DNA of 64,000 nucleotides, from assembly GCA_949372645.1 (NCBI GenBank), contig CASIAP010000011.1, positions 1 to 64,000 on the forward strand, written 5' to 3'. Position 1 is the first letter of the stretch. Every line of letters begins with the position of its first letter. This DNA is from Candidatus Poseidoniaceae archaeon. GTDB lineage: Archaea; Thermoplasmatota; Poseidoniia; Poseidoniales; Poseidoniaceae. The position numbers and the translations under genes were made by a program. This document shows positions 54,918-63,198 of this stretch, piece by piece. The notes under the pieces are model-generated. The model made no database searches. It saw only the letters and a program-made list of their open reading frames with translations, and was not told the origin of the DNA.

Positions 54918-56429
54918 ATGCTCGATGCCTATCTCTACGAACTCAGCTGGATGTTTGCAGCCTTGTTTTTAGGGGTTGGAATGGGTACTCTCACTGGGAT
55001 TATTCCTGGTTTCCACGTCAACAATGTCGCACTGATTTTACTTGCTTTAGCTCCTGCACTGCTCAGTATCGGGATTCCTCTTTCAGCAGTTGCTGGCATC
55101 ATTGTGTCAACAGGAACGGTACACACGTTCCTCAATTACATTCCTTCGGCTTTGATGGGGGCGCCCGATGCTGACCAAGCGCTGTCCCTTTTACCAGGTC
55201 ACAGAATGTTACTCTCTGGAAATGCTGCACGAGGAGTCGCTTGGTCTGCTCGCGGGTCACAACTCGGACTGTTTCTCTCCCTCCCGTTGATTGTTTTGGC
55301 ACGAATTGCATTTGGACCGGAACTTGGATGGTATGAAGATTTGCGAACCATGCTACCGTTCATTTTATTGACTATTTCATTGTTATTATTAGCAACCGAA
55401 ACGACGCGTCTCGATTGGCCAAAGTGGTTGCAAATCTCAACCCTAGGGAAACTCGGTACCGATTCACGATTAGCAGGTTTCTTTTCAGCTACCGCCTTTT
55501 TCTTACTCACTGGACTGTTTGGATGGACCATCATTGGACCGCATTCACTCCCAGCACGTTCTCCACTTGATATGCCGGGAGCAAGCCTCCTACTCCCGAG
55601 CTTAGCAGGATTGTTTGGTATCGCCAATTTGCTGGATATTTATGCAACCACTTCTCACCTCCCTCCACAGAAAGAAAACTGGGATTTACCTCCTGCTCGA
55701 CCGTTATTGGTCCCATGCTTCTGGTCTGGAGTCGCAGGCGCATCGATGGGTGTCCTACCGGGAATGACTGCATCTCAAGCAACGGTTCTGGTCATGGGTG
55801 GTCGGAACGTGGCCGCTAAAATACAAGGCAAGCAAGGTTTTGGAATGGATTGGGAAACTCGTCGCTTGACTGAACTCTCTGATGATGAACTTCTCGAAAT
55901 CGCAAAAGCAGAATCCGATGAAGGCGTGGAAGGTCCACAAACCAAACAGGATTTAGAGATCATTGCGATTCTATCTGCGGTCAACACTGCAGTTACAGTA
56001 TGTGTCCTTGGATTCCTCTACATCATTGGACGTTCACGTTCTGGTGCAACCTTGGCTCTCAAAGCAATGTATCCTGTTGATACTTGGAGCAGTCTTGAAC
56101 CAACGGCTGATTTCATTCGATTGTTGGCCATTACTCTGGCCGCTGGCCTCATGGCTATGCCGATTATGCGATATGTTGGCATGGGTATGTTACGACTTCA
56201 CGCTGCTATACCACTTCAACAAATGATCATGAGCGTTATTCTTTTCGTGGCTGCTTTGGTGTTTGTCAGCACAGGTTTCATCGGATTGGCAGTCCTCATT
56301 GTGGGTACAATGCTGGGCCTCTTGCCTCCACGGCTGGGCATCCGGCGTAGTCACGCCATGGGTGTTATTTTGGTGCCAATCACTTACCTCTTATTCGAGA
56401 ATCTCGTCGATAACGCCGGATTCCTGTGA
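54918..56429 (+). CDS. TctA/DUF112-type integral membrane permease-like protein
   Basis: A 503-residue protein with about ten to twelve helices. GMGTLTGIIPGFHVNNVALI at the start and MGVLPGMTASQATVLVMGG near 275 are paired repeats of the TctA (tripartite tricarboxylate transporter large subunit) fold, and LGLLPPRLGIRRSHAMGVIL closes the archaeal COG1784 subgroup. A cytosolic loop (about 295-345) is acidic and charged. There are no TctB or TctC partners here, so it may act alone or use a surface binding protein. It starts nine bases after the OB-fold gene and precedes the surface PLD gene by 42 bp. Substrate not assignable. Confidence 0.85.
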   Translation: MLDAYLYELSWMFAALFLGVGMGTLTGIIPGFHVNNVALILLALAPALLSIGIPLSAVAGIIVSTGTVHTFLNYIPSALMGAPDADQALSLLPGHRMLLSGNAARGVAWSARGSQLGLFLSLPLIVLARIAFGPELGWYEDLRTMLPFILLTISLLLLATETTRLDWPKWLQISTLGKLGTDSRLAGFFSATAFFLLTGLFGWTIIGPHSLPARSPLDMPGASLLLPSLAGLFGIANLLDIYATTSHLPPQKENWDLPPARPLLVPCFWSGVAGASMGVLPGMTASQATVLVMGGRNVAAKIQGKQGFGMDWETRRLTELSDDELLEIAKAESDEGVEGPQTKQDLEIIAILSAVNTAVTVCVLGFLYIIGRSRSGATLALKAMYPVDTWSSLEPTADFIRLLAITLAAGLMAMPIMRYVGMGMLRLHAAIPLQQMIMSVILFVAALVFVSTGFIGLAVLIVGTMLGLLPPRLGIRRSHAMGVILVPITYLLFENLVDNAGFL

Positions 56430-56471
56430 ACATACGAAAGCCATTCTTCGGAGAGGCATAGGGAAAGTGAT

Positions 56472-59400
56472 ATGCCCCTTGACCGAACCCATAGACTGTT
56501 GGTGAACACCATGAATGCCGTATTCCGCTCCCTCAGCCTCGCAGCCCTTATGATTCTCTCAACAATGGTTCCTTTTGGAGTTTCATCTCTTGAAGAGACC
56601 ATTGATGCTTCATCCACTTCAAGTCGTTCATTGGCTTGTACAGGCGATATTTGTCTTAACGAAGCTCTACCGAATCCAAATGGCTACGATAATGCCAGTT
56701 GGCCGGGTGGCGAATGGGTGGAGATTCATAACTCGGGAAATACAACAGTCGATGTTCGAGATTGGTATTTGACCAATAAGGCAGCCAAAGTATTGACTTT
56801 CGATTTGAACTCCATTGTTGATTATGATGCTGCAGATGCGACCAGTTGGGAAATTGAACCGGATGAATACATGGTGATTGCACGAAATGGATTGCCAAGT
56901 TCGGTCTTCTATCTTGCAAATACCAATGATATCATCTCGTTGTTCAATTCTTCAGGTGTTCAACTGGACCAAGCAACATGGACGTTCACCTCCTCCGGGG
57001 CGCCTTCTGGCACCAGTCTTGAAGAAGACAGCCTGAGTGCCACTGGAGATTGGGTTGCCACCAATGGACCAACACCAGGTGCAATCAATACAGGTGCCTC
57101 AACTGGTGGTCCAACCGTGTATCCCTCGGACTTAGTCATCAATGAAGTAATGTCGAACCCTTGGCCATCGAACGATAACGCTACATGGCCTGGTGGCGAA
57201 TGGATTGAAATTTACAACTCAGGAATGACTTCGATGGACTTGACTGGATGGTCACTCGAAGATGCTGCAGGAAATGCTCTTGACTTTAACGCCAACCACC
57301 TTGTTGGATACTCAAATGATTCAAACTCGACCAGTATCGCTCCTGGTGATACACGAATCATCGCAGTCAACGGCTCTGGTAATTCCGGAGTTTTGAACAA
57401 TGGTGTGGAAACATTGTCATTGCTTTGGCCAAACGGAACCAAAGCACAGCAAATTACCTGGACTGATACCGAAGCAGGATTCTCACTCGTCGAAAGTACG
57501 TCTTCACAATATTGGGCCTATGCTGCATACCCAACTCCTAATGCCAGTAATCCCTTAGATTTCTCAGTTATTGCTTCAACACCCTCTCCAATTGAATTTG
57601 CAGAATTATTATCCAACAGCAGCTTGGATGGTTCTGCATTCCCCGATGGTGAGTGGATTGAATTGCTCAACACTGGAAATACTACAGTGGATTTGTCGGG
57701 TTGGTCAGTCATTGATGGCATGGGGAACGTCACCTACCTCGATCCAGGTTCACTTGTCTTCAACCAAACACAGGGTTCAACTTCAATAGATGCGGAAGGT
57801 CGACGCCTGATTCAATTCAATACAGGTACGGAATTATGGGATTACTATAACCAACTTATGCTCCGTGATTCGACAGGAATGATTGTTGACTCTGCTTGGT
57901 ACACGACTGATTACGGTCAAAATGTTTCACTGGTTCCTGCCGAAGTTGATGCTGACCCTTGGATTCCTTCGAATGGGATGACACCTGGCCAGCCAGAACT
58001 TGAACAATCACCTTCAACTGGCCTCGTGATTTTCACCGAAGTCTTCCCAGATGCGGTCGGAAGTGATTCACAACAATGGCCACTTGGGGAATGGCTTGAA
58101 ATCTATAATAATGGCGCAACTGCTCTCGATGTGAGTGGATGGAAATTGCAGGCTGCTGGTCGTTCATTGACCCTTCACCAATTCAACATGCCTCTACAAT
58201 CGACCGCAATGATTCAACCGGGTGAAGTAGCACTGATTGCCTTAAACGGAACAACGAGTTTCTACCTCAAACACACGACACCAGACACGATTACTTTACT
58301 CGATGGGGACGGTAACGTGGTTGATACAATCGCTTGGACCTCAACGGTTGAAGGTGAATCATTGATTGCTCCAAACAGCACCCATGCAGGTGCTGGACCG
58401 CTTGGCACTGGTGCTTCAAACGGCAGTGATTGGATTCAATCTGCTTGGATGACACCCGGTGAACTCAACCCTGTGTGGCCAATGTATTCCGGAACTCACG
58501 ACTTAGTTGTCACTGAAATTTTAGCATACTGCAAGGATGACTCTGTGGAACCTCTGGAAGATTGGATTGAAGTCATGAACAACGGTACAATCGAGCTTAA
58601 TTTGAGCCGTTGGAGAATCGATACAAATGATGGAGATCGTCGCTTTTTCAGAACCATATCCATGTGGAATCAGTCCGATGACTCGATGTTACTCGCCCCT
58701 CAAGAGCGTGCAGTTCTCCTCATGGAGAAAAATGTAATCTCAGGTATGGGAGACCAATTACAACTCTCGGACCCAGATGGAACTCCAGTACAATCTGCAC
58801 AATGGAATATTGTCAGCGACTGCCAAACAATGGGACCTGGCGAGGCCGAACAGGACGGGTGGCAGTTACTCCTTTGGCCTACACCAGGCTATGAGGAACC
58901 TGATGCAACAATCTTTGCTGAGGCACAAGATATCATCTTTAGCCGCTTTATGCCCGAAGGCTCAACTACCATTTCAACCAATACAGAATTCATTGAAATC
59001 ACCAACATTGGAGACAATCTGGCTTACATGAATGGATGGATGTTCACACTCACGAATTCAGCAAATGAGGCCACCGATTATTCCTTTGGTGAGATCACGA
59101 TTCCCTCCAACGAATCAATCATTCTTGCATCTGATCCAAACGGTCTTTCTGTTTATGAAGATGGAACGATTATTGGATTTGATTCTGCTATGACCATATC
59201 GGGGCTTTCACTGCCAAATTCCGGTGCAACACTTCAGATCATGACTCCCAACGGTATCCTCGCAGATACAGTCGTCTACGGGAATGGACCTGTAGAAGTC
59301 GAAGGATGGAGCGGAATCAGTTTGGTCGAACCTGTCGCAAGCCTTTCCCTGCTGGTCTACCATCGAGGTGACGGTTGTGGCAATTTGCCCGATACTGATG

Positions 59401-61427
59401 TTGCCTTGGATTGGCAACATCGCTGGGGACGATTGGGAGCAAGTACCTTCTGTGGACCAACTCTGTTTTCGGGCACGAGTACGGTCACCCCGTTGATTGG
59501 TCCTCAAGATGGCTTGGTTGACTTGGTTGCATGGATTGACAATGCCAATGAATCATTGCACGTTCACCTGTATCATATCGAACAGCCAAATTTAGTTCAA
59601 GCACTTATTGAAGCTCATAACCGAGGCGTTGAAGTAACCGTTGTTCTCAACTATGCAGAATATTGGTGGAACAACTATGACAAGAACAATCAGATTGGCA
59701 CGGCAAATATACTTGCAACAGCTGGAATTGACACCTTCTGGTTTGGTGGACAAAATGATGAACCCTATAGCTACCTCCACAGTAAAATCGCTGTACGAGA
59801 CAATGAAAGTGTCTGGATTGGTTCAGGAAACTGGAAGAGTTCATCACAGCCAGCACCCGACGAGCGTGGAAATTCCGAATGGGGAGTCATCATACACAAT
59901 GCTGACCTTGCTCAAAAGGTATTGACTCAGATTACCTATGATGAATCTTCCAGTCGAACCTACATCACCCAAATCATTCCGGGCTCTGCTCCAACTGATT
60001 GGTCGATGGATTCACTCAGAAATCTTGTCAATGGCACAACGGCTGAACCGATTACGACCAATGTGTCAGGTCGGCTCATTACTTGCCCAGACACCTGTAT
60101 TGACGGCCTAGTCTGGATGATTGAGCAAGCAGATGAAGAGATTTTGTTATCCTTACAATACCTTGATGTTGATTGGAGTTGGGGCTGGGGAGACAATCCG
60201 ATTGTTACTGCTCTGGAAAATGCTGCTCAAAATGGAATTCGAATACGATTAATTTTGAACGGGGCTTATCTCGACAAAGATATTCAAGAAGTTGTTGATA
60301 CCTTCAATGAAGAATGGAACTCGACCCTTGGATATGACATCAATGCAATTGTCATGAGTGAGGATGATGAAGTATCCAAACTGCATAACAAAGGCATGAT
60401 TGTTGACGCTGAGCATGTTCTGATCTCATCAATTAACTGGGGAGATTCTGCAACAACCCGTAACCGTGAGATGGGACTCATTCTCACGAGCGCAGAAGTG
60501 ACGGCTCCTTTCCTTGCTGGATGGTATCGTGATTGGGTTCGTACTGACAATGTAACGGACACAGATAACGATGGACTGCCTGATTATTGGGAAGTCGCAA
60601 ATGGACTCAACCGAACGACTCGAACTCTCACTGCCCAAAATATTCTTGAAGGCGACTATGATGCTGATGGCGACGGGTTACTGAATAAAATCGAGTATAT
60701 CTTTGGCAGCCATGCAACCAATGCCGATACAGATGGAGATTGCATACCTGATGCAGTTGAAGTCTCTTGGGCGCAATCAACTGCTCTAGATTCAACGGTT
60801 GAGGATGTATCTCCAACATCAGCATTGACACTTGCAGATGCAGATGGTGATGGTGTGAACGAATCAGAAGCCCTTGGATGTGACCTTGGTGGTATACTCA
60901 CGGAAGAGAATCAGACAACGATCGACAACAGTACATTGGATGATGATGGGGATGAAGTCATCAATCGTGATGATGACTGTCCAAATACCGTTGCGGGTAT
61001 TCCGGTTGACGGAAAGGGTTGTTCAACAGAACAACGTAATTCAAATGCCGCACCAAGTGCAGATTCGAGTTCGAGTTTTGGCACTGACATGATGTTTTTC
61101 TTCATGCTAGCTGGTGTCATATTAGCGGCTGGTGCATTCTATATCTTGAGGAATATCGAAAGTGAGGGAGAAGAAGTCAAGGATTTAATTACCCTTGAAA
61201 GTGCAAACCTTGATGCGCTTGCTGGTTCGACAATCGATGCAGGCAACTGGGATATGCCCGTTCTCGATGGAAGTGGAGCAGCACCCAAAACGTCTGGACT
61301 TTCACCCGAACAACTTGCTCTTTGCCCTGGATGGCCTGAGGCCACGATTCAATCGTATCTTGACCAAGGATGGTCGATTGAGCAATTAGGTGAATACTAT
61401 CAAGAACAGGTCAAGGAACACGCTTGA
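56472..61427 (+). CDS. Surface lamin-tail / phospholipase D / TSP3 protein (1651 aa)
   Basis: Signal peptide in the first 40 residues (a start at ATG 56511 with GGTGA upstream would also fit). Six lamin-tail domains follow, each with a form of GEWIEIYNSGxxxxDLxGW, starting near 60, 220, 372, 517, 677 and 817. A phospholipase D fold then has both HKD motifs: HSKIAVRD at about 1103 and HNKGMIVD at about 1305, each followed by GSGNW or SSINW. Two TSP3 regions (about 1365-1420 and 1450-1520) lead to a membrane helix near 1540-1560 and a tail with CPGWPEATIQ and YLDQGWSIEQLGEYY. PLD enzymes with both HKDs hydrolyse phosphodiesters; secreted ones include nucleases. The lamin-tail domains fit binding of nucleic acid or surface. 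Confidence 0.88.
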   Translation: MPLDRTHRLLVNTMNAVFRSLSLAALMILSTMVPFGVSSLEETIDASSTSSRSLACTGDICLNEALPNPNGYDNASWPGGEWVEIHNSGNTTVDVRDWYLTNKAAKVLTFDLNSIVDYDAADATSWEIEPDEYMVIARNGLPSSVFYLANTNDIISLFNSSGVQLDQATWTFTSSGAPSGTSLEEDSLSATGDWVATNGPTPGAINTGASTGGPTVYPSDLVINEVMSNPWPSNDNATWPGGEWIEIYNSGMTSMDLTGWSLEDAAGNALDFNANHLVGYSNDSNSTSIAPGDTRIIAVNGSGNSGVLNNGVETLSLLWPNGTKAQQITWTDTEAGFSLVESTSSQYWAYAAYPTPNASNPLDFSVIASTPSPIEFAELLSNSSLDGSAFPDGEWIELLNTGNTTVDLSGWSVIDGMGNVTYLDPGSLVFNQTQGSTSIDAEGRRLIQFNTGTELWDYYNQLMLRDSTGMIVDSAWYTTDYGQNVSLVPAEVDADPWIPSNGMTPGQPELEQSPSTGLVIFTEVFPDAVGSDSQQWPLGEWLEIYNNGATALDVSGWKLQAAGRSLTLHQFNMPLQSTAMIQPGEVALIALNGTTSFYLKHTTPDTITLLDGDGNVVDTIAWTSTVEGESLIAPNSTHAGAGPLGTGASNGSDWIQSAWMTPGELNPVWPMYSGTHDLVVTEILAYCKDDSVEPLEDWIEVMNNGTIELNLSRWRIDTNDGDRRFFRTISMWNQSDDSMLLAPQERAVLLMEKNVISGMGDQLQLSDPDGTPVQSAQWNIVSDCQTMGPGEAEQDGWQLLLWPTPGYEEPDATIFAEAQDIIFSRFMPEGSTTISTNTEFIEITNIGDNLAYMNGWMFTLTNSANEATDYSFGEITIPSNESIILASDPNGLSVYEDGTIIGFDSAMTISGLSLPNSGATLQIMTPNGILADTVVYGNGPVEVEGWSGISLVEPVASLSLLVYHRGDGCGNLPDTDVALDWQHRWGRLGASTFCGPTLFSGTSTVTPLIGPQDGLVDLVAWIDNANESLHVHLYHIEQPNLVQALIEAHNRGVEVTVVLNYAEYWWNNYDKNNQIGTANILATAGIDTFWFGGQNDEPYSYLHSKIAVRDNESVWIGSGNWKSSSQPAPDERGNSEWGVIIHNADLAQKVLTQITYDESSSRTYITQIIPGSAPTDWSMDSLRNLVNGTTAEPITTNVSGRLITCPDTCIDGLVWMIEQADEEILLSLQYLDVDWSWGWGDNPIVTALENAAQNGIRIRLILNGAYLDKDIQEVVDTFNEEWNSTLGYDINAIVMSEDDEVSKLHNKGMIVDAEHVLISSINWGDSATTRNREMGLILTSAEVTAPFLAGWYRDWVRTDNVTDTDNDGLPDYWEVANGLNRTTRTLTAQNILEGDYDADGDGLLNKIEYIFGSHATNADTDGDCIPDAVEVSWAQSTALDSTVEDVSPTSALTLADADGDGVNESEALGCDLGGILTEENQTTIDNSTLDDDGDEVINRDDDCPNTVAGIPVDGKGCSTEQRNSNAAPSADSSSSFGTDMMFFFMLAGVILAAGAFYILRNIESEGEEVKDLITLESANLDALAGSTIDAGNWDMPVLDGSGAAPKTSGLSPEQLALCPGWPEATIQSYLDQGWSIEQLGEYYQEQVKEHA

Positions 61428-62224
61428 ACATCACAAGTTTGACAAAGGACCCCGGTCTGCAAAGATTGATTGCTATGGTCTATCGCTCAAGTAACCCTGT
61501 CCTCTCGAATAAGTTTTGGAACGATATTGAAGGATATGAGAGCATGTCCTATGAAGGGACAATGCAAAAGATTGGCATCATGTTTGGAACCACGTTCTTC
61601 TTTGCAGCATTGATTGGCTATGCTGCCATTTCAATCAGTATGAACATCGCCATGACAGGGGCGATCATTGGCGGCATAGGCGGATTCATTCTCGTTCTTT
61701 TGTTAATGTTTACGCGCCCAAAAAACCCCGTACCATTAATGCTCTCATATGCTGCGTTTCAAGGTCTATTTGTCGGCGGAATGTCCCTTATTTTTGAACA
61801 AATGTATTCGGGAATCGTCTTTCAAGCAGCTGTCGGAACAATGTGCATTACTGGAGCCATGTATGGATTGTATGCCACACGAATTATCAAGGCTACTCCA
61901 CTCTTCCAAAAAGTACTCATGAGTCTTGTGATAGGGATTATGTTGCTGTATGCGGTCTCGTTTATCCTTTCGTTAATACCTGGATCTTTTCAAGTTCCAT
62001 TCCTGCATTCCTCTGGACCAATGGGGATTTTAGTGACCTTATTTATTCTTGGTGTGGCTTCATTATGCCTCATTATGGACTTTAATTTCATTGAATCTGG
62101 AATTCAAAACCGAACACCTAAAGTTGGTGAATGGTGGGGAGCCTTTGGACTCCTTGTGACGGTTATTTGGATCTATATCGAGATGCTGCGACTCCTTTCA
62201 AAAGTTCGTAGTAATTTGGACTAA
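61424..62224 (+). CDS. Bax inhibitor-1/YccA family membrane protein
   Basis: A 266-residue protein with seven hydrophobic helices after a 55-residue cytosolic start. MDFNFIE near the end and EWWGAFGLLVTVIWIYIEML are the BI-1/UPF0005 C-terminal block, with the acidic residues that form the pH-sensing pair in BI-1 calcium-leak channels. It begins with TTG overlapping the previous stop (TTGA), with AAGGA upstream; ATG 61475 is the fallback. Its place in the operon suggests cotranslation with the PLD protein, but the functional link is unknown. Confidence 0.88.
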   Translation: MNITSLTKDPGLQRLIAMVYRSSNPVLSNKFWNDIEGYESMSYEGTMQKIGIMFGTTFFFAALIGYAAISISMNIAMTGAIIGGIGGFILVLLLMFTRPKNPVPLMLSYAAFQGLFVGGMSLIFEQMYSGIVFQAAVGTMCITGAMYGLYATRIIKATPLFQKVLMSLVIGIMLLYAVSFILSLIPGSFQVPFLHSSGPMGILVTLFILGVASLCLIMDFNFIESGIQNRTPKVGEWWGAFGLLVTVIWIYIEMLRLLSKVRSNLD

Positions 62225-62234
62225 TGAAGGTGAA

Positions 62235-63194
62235 ATGATGCGAAGCATCCCAGTCGTCGATTTTTCAGAGTATACAAGTGGCGAACATCTACGCCAACAA
62301 GCGTTCATTCAAGCAGTGGGTGATTCACTCAAGGATATTGGATTCTTTGCATTGAAGAACCATGGGATTCCATTGGAAGCCATCGAACAAGCCTATCAAC
62401 AAGGTGATGTCTTTTTTGCGCTTCGTGAATCGACTAAAAAGACCTATCTTCAACCCAAGATTGCTCATCAACGTGGGTATACTGCTTTTGGAATTGAGCA
62501 TGCTAAGAACAATCCTGCACCGGATTTGAAAGAGTTTTGGCAAAGTGGACGGAGCCATCCAACGACTGGTGAACTACCGACCTATGTAGCAAATGTATGG
62601 CCCGACCATGATGTGCCTGGATTCAAACCGGTCATTGATGGACTATTCACACGTATGGAAGCACTGTCACAAAGCCTCTTGCATTCATGCAGCCTGTATC
62701 TTGGAAAACCAAAGAATTGGCTCAGCTCAATGGCAGCAGACGGAAATACCATCATGAGAATCATTCACTACCCTCCACTTGGTGACGAAGTACCTCAAGG
62801 AGCGGTTCGTTCAGCTGCGCATGAAGATATCAATTTCATCACCTTACTGGTCACGGCAACAGCCGATGGACTGGAAGTCAAGGATCATGATGGGAGTTGG
62901 ATACAAGTTGAAGGCGATGCAAGTCACATCATTGTCGACTCTGGAGACATGCTACAGAATCTCACCAATGGCCTGTTCAAATCCACAACACATCGTGTTG
63001 TCAATCCGAGTAATTCCAATGCTCGTCGGTTTTCGATGCCAATGTTTGTCCATCCACGTAACGATATTGACTTAACTCCACGAGAAGAATTCATCCAACT
63101 CACTGGTGGAACGTCCTTGTTTCAATCCATCACTGCAGGTCAATATCTTCATCAGCGTTTGGTCGAAATCGGTCTTGCTAAAGACGAGGTGTGA
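62235..63194 (+). CDS. 2-oxoglutarate/Fe(II)-dependent oxygenase, isopenicillin N synthase-like
   Basis: A 319-residue cytosolic protein (ATG 62235 or 62238; AAGGTGAA upstream). IPVVDFS at the start and DIGFFALKNHGI are the DIOX_N block. The jelly-roll core has the iron triad His196-x-Asp198 (AAHEDINFITLL) and His253 (STTHRVVNP), with Arg264/265 followed by Ser (RRFSMPMF) to bind 2-oxoglutarate. The family hydroxylates, desaturates or closes rings on many small molecules, including nucleobases such as thymine in fungi. It starts 10 bp after the BI-1 gene and ends four bases before thymidine phosphorylase, so a nucleobase substrate is worth testing, but this is inference. Confidence 0.9.
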   Translation: MMRSIPVVDFSEYTSGEHLRQQAFIQAVGDSLKDIGFFALKNHGIPLEAIEQAYQQGDVFFALRESTKKTYLQPKIAHQRGYTAFGIEHAKNNPAPDLKEFWQSGRSHPTTGELPTYVANVWPDHDVPGFKPVIDGLFTRMEALSQSLLHSCSLYLGKPKNWLSSMAADGNTIMRIIHYPPLGDEVPQGAVRSAAHEDINFITLLVTATADGLEVKDHDGSWIQVEGDASHIIVDSGDMLQNLTNGLFKSTTHRVVNPSNSNARRFSMPMFVHPRNDIDLTPREEFIQLTGGTSLFQSITAGQYLHQRLVEIGLAKDEV

Positions 63195-63198
63195 GCAA

